From Methanoculleus frigidifontis (lineage in GTDB: Archaea; Halobacteriota; Methanomicrobia; Methanomicrobiales; Methanoculleaceae), in assembly GCF_030464345.1 (NCBI RefSeq), contig NZ_VCYH01000001.1, positions 372,001 to 436,000 on the forward strand: a stretch of 64,000 nt of DNA, in the 5' to 3' direction. Shown here piece by piece: positions 17,307-24,844 of the stretch. The notes beneath the pieces were generated by a model. That model did no database searches, was not told the DNA's origin, and saw nothing but the letters and a program-made list of their open reading frames with translations. The translations under genes were made by a program, and so were the position numbers. How positions within the stretch are numbered: the stretch's first letter is position 1; each line of letters opens with the position of its first letter.

Positions 17307-17948
17307 CTACCGGCGAGGAAGAACTCGCACCGTGATCCAGAGGCCGAAGACGATCTTGGTGATGACGTCGAGGATGCCGTAGAGCACCGCCCCGACGGGG
17401 GTGGTAATGATCCCAAATCCGGTCGGCGCCAGGATCCAGACGACCGGAAAGAGCGTCCAGAATATCAGGATGAACCACATGACCGGCCTCATGCCCGGCT
17501 CCGTCCTCCCCGTCCCGGCGAAGAGGGTGTAGAGGAGGCCTGCATATGCTGCGCTGCTGAAGGCAAAGAACCACCACCGCTCCGGTCCGGTGAGGAAGCT
17601 TGCCAGGAAGCCGCAGAACATGACGAGCCCGGTGAAGAGCGCGACCTCGAGTTTGGTCAGTATGGGCTTGCCGGCGAGATAGGCCACGTCGAGCGTCAGG
17701 ATGCTGCAGCTTGCGATGTAATAAAGCCACCGTGTCCAGTATATCGGCTGCCCGTCCGCCGCGACGGACGTCCCGAGGGCGAGCGCCATCGTGACGTACG
17801 AGATCGTCGTGATAAAGCAGACGAAGATATCGGAGCCGTATAAGACCTCGTACCCGGGCCTGCGCACGTTGAGCACCACAAAGAGCAGGGTGGCAAGCCC
17901 GAAGATCACCGCCCCGGCCCAGAAGACCAGCATCTCTTCACCAGCCAT
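17307..17948 (-). CDS. Microbial (type I) rhodopsin, sensory-like
   Basis: This 213-residue protein has seven membrane helices and aligns with bacteriorhodopsin without gaps in helix C (PIYWTRWLYYIASCSI), F (FWTLFPVVWILAPTG) and G (GILDVITKIVFGLW). The Schiff-base lysine is kept (K198, bR K216), as are D194 (bR D212), R73 (bR R82), D87 (bR D96), W164, P168 and W171. The main counterion and proton acceptor bR D85 is Y76, next to Y77 (bR W86), and T89-T90-P91 reads S-C-S. Proton pumping is thus unlikely and a sensory role is inferred, supported by the cheW, transducer and cheA genes directly downstream. ATG at 17948 is chosen for the GGTGA 6 bases before it; ATG at 17954 is possible. No retinal synthesis gene is in the window. 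Confidence 0.88.
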   Translation of the reverse strand: MAGEEMLVFWAGAVIFGLATLLFVVLNVRRPGYEVLYGSDIFVCFITTISYVTMALALGTSVAADGQPIYWTRWLYYIASCSILTLDVAYLAGKPILTKLEVALFTGLVMFCGFLASFLTGPERWWFFAFSSAAYAGLLYTLFAGTGRTEPGMRPVMWFILIFWTLFPVVWILAPTGFGIITTPVGAVLYGILDVITKIVFGLWITVRVLPRR

Positions 17949-18058
17949 GACCATTCACCGCATGCATCATGCCTGCCCGGCCAGATAAGGATAGCGGCTA
18001 CCGGTGCCGCCCGCATCTGACCGGCTGATTGATACGGTCCGGGCACCATACGGCACCT

Positions 18059-18850
18059 ATGAAGGTGCTGGTCGTCATGGGCAGCCCGCGGAAAGGCAAC
18101 ACTTACCGGGCGGCGGAACGAATCCGGGAGGCGATGCAGTCGTCCGCATCGCCGGTCGTGTTCGAGTACCTGATGCTGAAGGATGCCGATCTTGCACAGT
18201 GCCTGGGCTGTTTTCTCTGCTTTGAGAAGGGCGAGGAGCGCTGCCCCCACAGGGACGACGCGGCGGCCATCGAAGCGAAGATGCACGAGGCCGACGGCGT
18301 GATCTTTGCATCTCCGGTCTACGGGATGAACGTTTCGGGGCTGATGAAGGTCTTCATCGACCGGCTCAGCTACATCTTCCACCGCCCCCGCTTCTTCGAC
18401 AAGCATGCGCTCCTCCTCGTGACCACCGGCGCGCTCGGGGAGAAGGACGTCCTCGACTATCTCAATCTTGTCGCCGGCATATGGGGTTTCTCCGTCGCCG
18501 CCCGTGTCGGGATTGTCACGTCGCCGGTCATCGCCGCGCGGCAGGCGCGGAAGAACGAACAGAAACTTGAAAAGGCCGCACAAGCATTCGCGGGCGCCCT
18601 TGCCCGCAAAGCGCGGCCGTCGCCCGGGCTGCGGGACGTCATCGTCTTCCACGGCCAGCGGGGAACGTTTGCCGAGCTCCGGGAGCACGCGCCGGTTGAT
18701 TATGCCTACTGGAAGGATATGGGCTGGCTCGAACCAGGAAGGCGCTACTTCGTCGATGTACCGATCAACCCGGTCTACGACGTGATCGGCCGCGTTGTGG
18801 AGTGGCAGGCCCGGCGGCAGGTCAGGCGGAGCCTTGCGGAGGCGGGGTGA
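18059..18850 (+). CDS. Iron-sulfur flavoprotein-like NAD(P)H:FMN reductase
   Basis: This 263-residue protein starts MKVLVVMGSPRKGNTYRAAE (FMN phosphate loop), has AQCLGCFLCFEKGEERC (CX2CX2CX7C, the compact cluster motif of iron-sulfur flavoproteins) and VIFASPVYGMNVSGLMKVF (second flavin loop). It is longer than the other two such proteins in this window because of a helical C-terminal extension (residues about 175-263) that ends in a basic segment. It is divergent from the rhodopsin gene with 110 bases between the starts. The electron donor and acceptor are unknown; the family is linked to oxygen and peroxide reduction. Confidence 0.85.
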   Translation: MKVLVVMGSPRKGNTYRAAERIREAMQSSASPVVFEYLMLKDADLAQCLGCFLCFEKGEERCPHRDDAAAIEAKMHEADGVIFASPVYGMNVSGLMKVFIDRLSYIFHRPRFFDKHALLLVTTGALGEKDVLDYLNLVAGIWGFSVAARVGIVTSPVIAARQARKNEQKLEKAAQAFAGALARKARPSPGLRDVIVFHGQRGTFAELREHAPVDYAYWKDMGWLEPGRRYFVDVPINPVYDVIGRVVEWQARRQVRRSLAEAG

Positions 18851-18854
18851 CCGG

Positions 18855-19360
18855 TCAGAACACTGCCCTGCAGACGTCGGTGCGGTCGCTCTCCGGTGAA
18901 TACTCGTTCTCCTGCTTCGGTGAAAGGCCCTCTGCCCTGAGCGTCATGTCCAGGTATTCGATCCGGACTGGCGTGACGCGGATACCATAGAGTGTCTCCG
19001 GGATACTGCGGGCATCCAGTCCTTTTCGCCGCCGGCACGCCTCCACGCCCTCGCGAAATATCGCCGACCCGTGCCTGCCTATCTCGCCGATCCCGGTCAC
19101 CTGCATCCCATTGATCTTCTCCCAGCCGATGAACCGGGTGTGAATCGCCACCGAGACCGCCGGGTTCCGGCTGATCTTCTCGACCGTTCTCCCTCCCTCG
19201 GTCAGGATGTAGAGCGTCGTTCCCGCCGGAAAGAATTCGGGCTGCAGATGCCCGCGGGATGTTCATCGAACAGGTGGCAATGACGCACATCCCCTGTGTT
19301 GCCAGAAAGTCGACGATCCGCTTCTTCGAGGTCGGCAGGGGAGAGTGTCTGCGGTGTCAT
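18855..19360 (-). pseudogene. Pyridoxamine 5'-phosphate oxidase-like protein, frameshifted
   Basis: Three reading frames must be joined to get a PPOX-type flavin-binding barrel. From 19360 the frame reads MTPQTLSPADLE, then another gives KKRIVDFLATQGMCVIATCS and NIPRASA, and a third gives FFPAGTTLYILTEGGRTVEK, RNPAVSVAIHTRFIGWEKIN and the C terminus to 18855. The breaks are near 19325 and near 19240. Two independent shifts in about 165 codons suggest a decaying gene rather than a single error. Intact relatives bind FMN or F420 and act on small molecules. It overlaps nothing and converges with the flavoprotein gene at 18850. Confidence 0.65.
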
Positions 19361-19393
19361 AGCAGGGGCATCAACGCCCGGATGGGTGCAGAG

Positions 19394-19954
19394 TCAGCCT
19401 TCCCGGCTACGGTGTCTCCGGGCTATCATGAGCAGTTCGTGGAAGAACCGGTCGCGGATCTGCTCCAGGCGGAGGGCTTCGCTGATACCGACGGGGCAGG
19501 TGTCCTGCAGCCTGCACCGTGCCGGCTCCACCTGCAGGACGTAGGTATTGATGCGCTGCTCCCAGAACCATCCGGCGCTCCCATGCTGGATGTACGGCGG
19601 ATCGATGGCGGCGACGCTCCGGAGATCGCGCTGCAGTGCACGACCGGCCTCGCTCTTCCGGATACAGACCGCCAGATACGCGATACGGTATAGAACGTCG
19701 CTGAGCGTGTCTGCATAATCTGCCAGCGGCTCGAGATTGTGCAGCTCCGGCTGCCGTTCGTGCACGAAATGACCGTAGCAGCTCTGCAGGGTAAAGCAGT
19801 GGGGGACGAGCGAGAACTCCCAAAGGAGCCCGATCAACGGCGGGTCGATCGATCCGTCGCCCATTGCGGCGCGGAGCCCCGCTTGCGCAATCTGCCGCTC
19901 GGTGTCGTACGCCGGGTCGTCGGTGAGCGGCCTGGCCTCCTCGAAGGTCTCCAT
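19394..19954 (-). CDS. Conserved hypothetical protein
   Basis: This 186-residue soluble protein starts METFEEARPLTDDPAYDTER and contains FTLQSCYGHFVHERQPELHN, ADTLSDVLYRIAYLAVCIRK, PPYIQHGSAGWFWEQRINTY and a helical basic C terminus. The pattern of conserved-looking aromatic, Cys and His residues (QSCYGHF, IQHG, WFWEQR) hints at an enzyme or metal site, but I do not recognise the family. Base composition is like its neighbours. It is followed downstream by the PPOX pseudogene on the same strand. Confidence 0.55.
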   Translation of the reverse strand: METFEEARPLTDDPAYDTERQIAQAGLRAAMGDGSIDPPLIGLLWEFSLVPHCFTLQSCYGHFVHERQPELHNLEPLADYADTLSDVLYRIAYLAVCIRKSEAGRALQRDLRSVAAIDPPYIQHGSAGWFWEQRINTYVLQVEPARCRLQDTCPVGISEALRLEQIRDRFFHELLMIARRHRSREG

Positions 19955-20019
19955 AGTATATGAAAGAAACGCCGTATCCGGTAAAAAACCTGTTTAGCGC
20001 AGCAGGCCTGGAGTTCCGC

Positions 20020-20026
20020 AAAAAAA
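20020..20026 (-). terminator. T-run terminator of the small membrane gene
   Basis: Seven T on the minus strand follow the stop codon at 20032 by 5 bases, which fits archaeal oligo-T termination. Confidence 0.45.
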
Positions 20027-20031
20027 GAGGA

Positions 20032-20328
20032 TCAGGATTCTACGTCCAGATCGACCTCGATGCCGCCCGAGGCGGCGAAGACGAGGTTGTAGATGAACGC
20101 CGCGATTGCGCCTCCGATGAATCCGCCGATCGCCCAGACGATCACCGAGACGATGATGCCGAGGATGCCCGCCCCGATAGCAACGAGGATGCTGGCGTCA
20201 ATTGCCGGCGCTGCTCCAATCACGGCCAGAATTCCGGCGATCAGCCCGTACAGGGCGCTCAGAATGGCAAAGAACCAAGCGACCGACCACACACCGAGAT
20301 GTTTTACCTTTACTCTCTCTTTCGTCAT
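20032..20328 (-). CDS. Small membrane protein (four-helix, Gly/Ala-rich)
   Basis: This 98-residue protein begins MTKERVKVKHLGVWSVAWFF and has three or four membrane helices, including SALYGLIAGILAVIGA, ILVAIGAGILGIIVSVIVW and GGFIGGAIAAFIYNLVF, and then an acidic end (IEVDLDVES). The layout resembles archaeal DUF3566-like membrane proteins of unknown role, a weak match. The ATG at 20328 is chosen because GGTGAT lies 6 bases before it; earlier in-frame starts overlap that site. An AT-rich TATA-like region (GGTATTATAAAGC) lies upstream at about 20365-20380. Confidence 0.65.
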   Translation of the reverse strand: MTKERVKVKHLGVWSVAWFFAILSALYGLIAGILAVIGAAPAIDASILVAIGAGILGIIVSVIVWAIGGFIGGAIAAFIYNLVFAASGGIEVDLDVES

Positions 20329-20337
20329 CTGCATCAC

Positions 20338-20816
20338 CTTATGGACACTCGCAAAACATATGTCCGGTATTATAAAGCTATCTGAATATTTGTGAGGGTC
20401 GCGTGCCGCGTCAGATCTGGTGCGGTGGTCTTCCGTTCCATCGTGGCATGGTCGTGTGCGTCTACGGTCGCTCCCGGTTCAAGAAACTGCAGGGGCGATC
20501 GCGGGTACTGCTCCAGCATATACCTGATACTTGATCTCAGAGAATCCGACCGAAATTACGGTATCCACCAACCCGCGTTCATGACAAAAAACGCCTATGA
20601 GGCCGCGTTCGGCCACAGGCTCAACCGATGAAAATACTCATCTCGTTATAGCCCAAGCCGAGGGCGTGGGCAGAGGAGGTTGAGGGTATTTTAGGACCTG
20701 GATCCTGTCCAAAAAACTAACGCATTTTGCCATTGAAGGCCATACTGTGTCACGAACACGGATGTGAAATTGACCTTCGAGGCAATCCCTCTGTCCACAT
20801 CCCTGTGTGATGACGT
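20338..20816. other. Gene-poor region with left flank of the first IS110 element
   Basis: No convincing gene is seen in these 479 bases. The last 175 bases, directly upstream of the first transposase, contain an imperfect hairpin around 20694-20710 (GGACC...GGATCC...GTCC). They end in a leader that resembles the leader of the second element (CCTTCGAGG...TCCACATCCCTG against CCTCCGAGG...CCCACATGGAGG). In IS110-family elements the non-coding end next to the transposase encodes a structured guide RNA, so this stretch may hold one. The exact left end of the element is not resolved. Confidence 0.35.
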
Positions 20817-22052
20817 ATGAGAGAAAAAGCCTGTGGATTAGATCTCCACAAGAAGTTTATCGTCGCCGCTGTTGTCGATCAGGACGGTACAGTGGCAGAA
20901 CAGCGATTCAGCCGGACGCAGACCGATTTGCTTCTGCTGAAGGACTGGGTCAGTTACCACGGCTGTGAGGTTGTAGCCTGTGAATCCACCAGCGATTACT
21001 GGGTACAGGTCTACGACCTGTTTGCAGGGCAGATCCCGGTAATCGTCGGAAATGCCCGGGATATCAAGGCACTCTCGCACAAGAAGACGGACAGGATCGA
21101 TGCCGTCTGGATCGCCAAGTTGGCACTGCACGACCTCATTCCCGCCTCCCGGGTTCCCGACCGGGAGCAACGAGATCTTCGCGCGCTGATCCGGTTACGG
21201 AAGTTTCTGGTTGAGAAACGAACCGATCTCAAGAACCAGGTGCACCATATCCTCGACTCCTGCCTGTTCCAGCTCGCAAAGGTCTTCAGCGATATCTTCG
21301 GCGCAAGCGGAATGGTTGTCCTGACCGGCATCACCGAAGGGAAACCTGTCGAGGAGATCCTTGCCTCTCTTCCGAAACGAACCCAAAAGCGGGGTGAAGA
21401 GATCCGCCGTGTTCTGGAGACAACCCTGTCAGAAACCGCGATCGTCCGGCTGCAAACCTGTCTCGCTCTCATCAAAGAGATGGACAGCCAGATCGCGATC
21501 ATCATGCAGCTGGTGCACCAGTGTGTCACCGGAAAGAAGCGGCTTATCCGGATCCTGACCTCAATGCCCGGGATCGGGTACCTCGCCGCGGTGACTCTGA
21601 TCGCCGAGATCGGGGACTTCACCGACTTCTCATCCGGGGACAAACTCGCCAGCTGGGCGGGACTCGTCCCGACCGTGCATCAGTCGGCCGATCATCTCCG
21701 GATGGGATCGATCACCAAACGGGGCTCCCGGACGCTTCGGTGGATCTGTGTCGAGATCGCTCACGCGGCAGTTCGAACCCGGTCGTCACGGTTTTACGCG
21801 TTCTTCACCAGGAAGGTCGGGCAACTCGGGTTCGGTAAGGCGATTGTTGCTGTGGCGCGCAAGATCCTCACGATCCTCTGGCATCTGGTGGTGAACGACG
21901 AGGAATACGAAGAGCAGGAGGGGAACCGGAAACGGGAGATCCGGATACCAAAAGCGAAACAACCGAAGTTTCTGACACTGAACGAGATGCTCAAAGTGCT
22001 TGCCGAGGCGAACATCTTCCTCAAACAATCAGATCCGCATGGAGGTGGGTGA
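20817..22052 (+). CDS. IS110-family transposase (first element)
   Basis: This 411-residue protein starts with the DEDD RuvC-like domain of IS110 recombinases (GLDLHKKFIVAAVVDQDG with the first catalytic Asp, ACESTSDYW with Glu, KTDRIDAVWIAKLA with two Asp). It ends with the transposase_20 domain (LTSMPGIGYLAAVTLIAEIG, LASWAGLVPTVHQS and the conserved Ser region GSRTLRWICVEIAHAA). Both halves are intact, so the enzyme could be active. It shares fold and gene order with the transposase 240 bases downstream but is clearly a different protein. Family knowledge: these enzymes use a bridge RNA to choose target and donor. Confidence 0.93.
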   Translation: MREKACGLDLHKKFIVAAVVDQDGTVAEQRFSRTQTDLLLLKDWVSYHGCEVVACESTSDYWVQVYDLFAGQIPVIVGNARDIKALSHKKTDRIDAVWIAKLALHDLIPASRVPDREQRDLRALIRLRKFLVEKRTDLKNQVHHILDSCLFQLAKVFSDIFGASGMVVLTGITEGKPVEEILASLPKRTQKRGEEIRRVLETTLSETAIVRLQTCLALIKEMDSQIAIIMQLVHQCVTGKKRLIRILTSMPGIGYLAAVTLIAEIGDFTDFSSGDKLASWAGLVPTVHQSADHLRMGSITKRGSRTLRWICVEIAHAAVRTRSSRFYAFFTRKVGQLGFGKAIVAVARKILTILWHLVVNDEEYEEQEGNRKREIRIPKAKQPKFLTLNEMLKVLAEANIFLKQSDPHGGG

Positions 22053-22113
22053 CACCCTCCGTCGTATTTTCATGTGAACGGCGATGTGCCGGCCGGTCGG
22101 CACAAGCATACCA
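22053..22113. other. Spacer between the two IS elements, with hairpin
   Basis: The stretch after the first transposase holds GTGCCG-GCCGGT-CGGCAC at 22086-22103, a strong hairpin that could be a terminator or part of the element end. The right boundary of the first element probably lies here but no terminal repeat is obvious. Confidence 0.3.
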
Positions 22114-22129
22114 ATGTAAATAGGGCAGG
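22114..22129 (+). repeat. Left inverted repeat of the second IS element
   Basis: ATGTAAATAGGGCAGG is an exact inverted match to 23559-23574. Two further outer bases (CC at 22111-22112) also match. Confidence 0.85.
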
Positions 22130-22293
22130 CACCCACCGCCATCACGGGGAGGAAAGGCCGGGAATTTTCTGGGACTCCGATCCCGATCTGTGAACATGGC
22201 CCATCTCTCAACCGGAGGCATACGTGCGTCCCCGAACGCGGCTAGGAAAGTGCCTCCGAGGTTGACAGTTCCTCCCCACATGGAGGTCGAACG

Positions 22294-23556
22294 ATGAGGT
22301 CGAACGACAAAGTAGTCTGTGGCGTTGACGTTCACAAAAAGTTTCTTGTCGCTGCCCTGATCACCGCCGACGGAGACAGCATCTTCGGACGCTTCACCAA
22401 CAGCCAGTCCGGACTGCTGGAACTGCTCCAATGGCTGCTGCAGTATGGCTGCCAGCTCGTTGCCGCTGAATCGACCGGCGTCTACTGGTATCCCCTGTTC
22501 CTTGCGCTAGAGGATCACATGGAGGTCATAATTGCCAACCCGCGCCAGATCAAGGCAATCCCGGGCAGGAAGACCGACCGGAACGACGCCCAGTGGATCG
22601 CGGAGCTTGCCCGGAACGGTCTGATCAAACCGTCCCGGATCTTTCGGCGGGATGACCGGGAACTGCGCAAACTCACCCGGGCACGGCACAAACTCATTCA
22701 GGAGAGAACCGATCATGTCAACCGCGTTCACCAGATCCTCGAAGCGGTGGGGATCCATCTGGCATCGGTGGTCTCCGATATCTTCGGCAAAGCAGGGCAG
22801 TTTATCCTGCGCAGCCTCCTCGATGGAGTCGCGATCGAGGAGATCGTGGAACGCATCCCTGTTGCCCGGATCAAAAAGAAGAAGGAAGCTCTCCTTGATG
22901 CACTGCACACCCATCTCGGCCCGGTCGACCGAGTTCTGCTTGAACAGCATCTGGAGATCATTCAGGTGATCGATGCAAAGGTGGCGGAGATCGACACCGA
23001 AGTGATCGCCGGGTTCGTCGATCGGCGAGATGACCTTGAGATCCTCATCTCGATCCCGGGGATCGGGGTCACCTCCGCGGTCACCATCCTTGCCGAGATC
23101 GGGAACTACCGTGACTTCCCCTCTGCAGAAAAACTCGCAGCCTGGTGCGGGATTGTTCCTTCTGTTTACCAGTCTGCCGACACTCTCAGGACAGGGACGA
23201 TCACGAAGCAGGGTTCCCGGCAGCTGCGGTGGATCCTGGTGGAAGTTGCACACGCGGCAGCACGAACCAAGCACTCCGCATTGCACCGCTACTTTATGCG
23301 GTTGAAGCGGCGGATCGGCTACCTCAAAGCAATTGTCGCCCTTGCCCATAAAATTCTCCGCCTGCTCTGGCATCTTTTGATGAACCGGGAATTCTACGAG
23401 GAGTCGCATCGTCCGGAAAAGGTGAAGGGGGATCTCCTTGAGGACAAAAACCTGCACCGGCGGGAGCGCAGTGCGATTGCCCTCCTGACTCGACTGAATT
23501 ACGTGATCACAAAGCCCCGGAACGACATTGAGTTTAAAGGAGTGCAGGGAGGCTAA
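22294..23556 (+). CDS. IS110-family transposase (second element)
   Basis: This 420-residue transposase has the DEDD domain (CGVDVHKKFLVAALITADGD, AAESTGVYWYPLF, RKTDRNDAQWIAELARNG) and the C-terminal transposase_20 domain (SIPGIGVTSAVTILAEIGNY, AAWCGIVPSVYQSADTLR, GSRQLRWILVEVAHAA). All segments are complete. The ATG at 22294 follows a GGAGGT at 22282-22287. The C-terminal tail (after residue 370) is charged and differs from the first transposase. The gene is bracketed by 16-base inverted repeats. Confidence 0.93.
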   Translation: MRSNDKVVCGVDVHKKFLVAALITADGDSIFGRFTNSQSGLLELLQWLLQYGCQLVAAESTGVYWYPLFLALEDHMEVIIANPRQIKAIPGRKTDRNDAQWIAELARNGLIKPSRIFRRDDRELRKLTRARHKLIQERTDHVNRVHQILEAVGIHLASVVSDIFGKAGQFILRSLLDGVAIEEIVERIPVARIKKKKEALLDALHTHLGPVDRVLLEQHLEIIQVIDAKVAEIDTEVIAGFVDRRDDLEILISIPGIGVTSAVTILAEIGNYRDFPSAEKLAAWCGIVPSVYQSADTLRTGTITKQGSRQLRWILVEVAHAAARTKHSALHRYFMRLKRRIGYLKAIVALAHKILRLLWHLLMNREFYEESHRPEKVKGDLLEDKNLHRRERSAIALLTRLNYVITKPRNDIEFKGVQGG

Positions 23557-23558
23557 TC

Positions 23559-23574
23559 CCTGCCCTATTTACAT
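23559..23574 (-). repeat. Right inverted repeat of the second IS element
   Basis: The complement of 22114-22129 lies directly behind the transposase stop codon. Confidence 0.85.
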
Positions 23575-23760
23575 AGGAAATAACCTGGGGAGAAGATATC
23601 CGTTATCGGGCTCTGGTGAAGCCCTATTCCGGCTGTCATGCTTCCCGGACGAGATTGGTGCCTGACCTGGCCGGTTCCCGAAGTTTTCTCACGCATGCCC
23701 ACATGCCGTGGACCGTGGCGGCTATCGCCATGGGGGTGGGGCTGACGGGGAGGTGTTTTC

Positions 23761-23889
23761 CCCTCCCCTGTCTCCCGCGAAGATCCACAGACATCGTCAA
23801 CCCCACCCCACCCGGCCTCCGGCCTCCTCCCCCTCCCCCGCCCCCAGGGGCGGGGGCAGTCATGGCGATACCCAATGGGAAGCCGTGCT
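23761..23889 (+). repeat. Direct repeat copy A with GC hairpin
   Basis: The segment has two conserved blocks. The first (23761-23793) starts CCCTCCCCTGTCT and contains GAAGATCC. The second (23837-23889) starts with the perfect stem CCCCGCCCC-CA-GGGGCGGGG and continues GCAGTCATGGCG, TACCCAATGG and AAGCCGTGC. Copy B lies about 217-257 bases downstream. About 40 C-rich bases separate the blocks here that are absent in copy B. Confidence 0.6.
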
Positions 23890-24017
23890 CCCGAATACTC
23901 CGGATTGCGGTCATCCGGAGCAAGAGATGGGACCTCATCAATTGCCTGGACCCCCCCCGATAGCACCAGGAATTTCGGTGCGCCCATAGGACACGGTAGC
24001 GTGTATGGGGGCTTCCT

Positions 24018-24106
24018 CCCTCCCCTGTCTTACGCAAAGATCCGCATACTTCACCCGCCCCCAGGGGCGGGGGCAGTCATGGCGCTACCCAATGGAAAGC
24101 CGTGCC
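24018..24106 (+). repeat. Direct repeat copy B with GC hairpin
   Basis: Both blocks of copy A are present (24018-24050 and 24054-24106), closer together, with about three mismatches in the 53-base hairpin block. A weaker third echo of the first block (CCTCCTCCCCTG then ATGAAGATG) occurs at about 24200-24232. The function is unknown. Confidence 0.6.
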
Positions 24107-24476
24107 CCGGGGTGCAATCAATCGGGAACTCCCGGACGCGATCGCAACAACGGGAGTATCAGTTGTTTCGTAGGGCGCTACCCGATCGCGTCGGGGGATA
24201 CCTCCTCCCCTGAACCACCCATGAAGATGTCCCGCACGCATTCTCAAAAGCAGTACCGCAAATATGGTCGGACTTTTCCGAAAGACAGTGTCAGTCCTCG
24301 TCCGAGCACTCCCCTGCTCCCTCTGCATATTTTTCACCAATTCATGGAGGCATCTCCTGAAAGCATCGGGTCTGCATTATTTGCATCGTATATCTCCAAA
24401 GCAATGAAAATTCTCCCGGGAGGAAAGGGATATATGTCAGGTAATTTAATTATCGCCTGCTGCCAACATTCAGTCA

Positions 24477-24740
24477 ATGAAAGGGAATTCTCTGATGTAT
24501 GCGCTGCAATTTGTAACGGGGGCGATGATCATTCAAATGCTGATTCTTGCCGTTCCTGCACAATTCGCAGCGCTTCCCCTGCCCGGCATTGCCCCGGGCA
24601 TTCTGGGAAACCCGTTGAACGTCCAGAGCCTCACGGCGGTTCAGGCTCTCCTTTTTCTGATCTTCGACATCGCCGGGGGACTCGGGTTCATTGCTCTCGT
24701 CAATAAAAATGGGGGCGATCTCTTTCAGAGCGGGGTGTAG
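24477..24740 (+). CDS. Small membrane protein, hypothetical
   Basis: This 87-residue reading frame has two hydrophobic segments (FVTGAMIIQMLILAVPAQFA and ALLFLIFDIAGGLGFIALV) and a short polar end. A second ATG at 24495 would give an 81-residue version. A TATA-like GATATATG lies about 45 bases upstream. Codon use is less biased than in the core genes around it, so it may have been acquired together with the neighbouring mobile DNA or may evolve freely. I do not recognise the family. Confidence 0.45.
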   Translation: MKGNSLMYALQFVTGAMIIQMLILAVPAQFAALPLPGIAPGILGNPLNVQSLTAVQALLFLIFDIAGGLGFIALVNKNGGDLFQSGV

Positions 24741-24844
24741 CCCCTCTTCCGCTCCCTCTCCCGTGAGGGGGGCGATACCGCAGGGTTTCCGGAGAAAAAA
24801 CGATCCCTATTTGCGATAGCAGACACAACACTCTGGTGATTATC

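Larger units (their letters stand above)
22114..23574 (+). mobile_element. IS1111-type element of the IS110 family (second element)
   Basis: A perfect 16-base inverted repeat, ATGTAAATAGGGCAGG at 22114-22129 and its complement at 23559-23574, brackets an intact transposase gene. Such subterminal inverted repeats are typical of the IS1111 branch. The right repeat begins 2 bases after the transposase stop. About 164 bases of non-coding DNA lie between the left repeat and the start codon and could encode the guide RNA. The true ends probably lie a few bases outside the repeats, as similarity continues (CCAATG against CCTATG). Confidence 0.8.
23575..24476. other. 900-base gene-poor stretch next to the IS elements
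   Basis: I see no protein-coding gene here. The open frames are disordered and rich in Pro, Arg and Gly. The stretch holds a duplicated segment with a GC hairpin (separate entries), C tracts such as eight C at 23951-23958, and from about 24230 on a shift to AT-richer DNA that leads into the promoter of the small membrane gene at 24477 (TATA-like GATATATG near 24429). Confidence 0.4.

Noticed and set aside
17307-17948. Rhodopsin as a light-driven proton pump
   Set aside because: The D85-equivalent acceptor is Tyr and the T-T-P stretch is changed, so canonical pumping is unlikely.
20392-20631. 79-codon plus-strand frame before the first IS element
   Set aside because: No recognisable pattern, no ribosome binding site, and mixed composition; treated as non-coding.
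23761-24106. CRISPR array
   Set aside because: Only two copies with unequal internal spacing and a long hairpin block; there is no regular spacer pattern and no cas gene.
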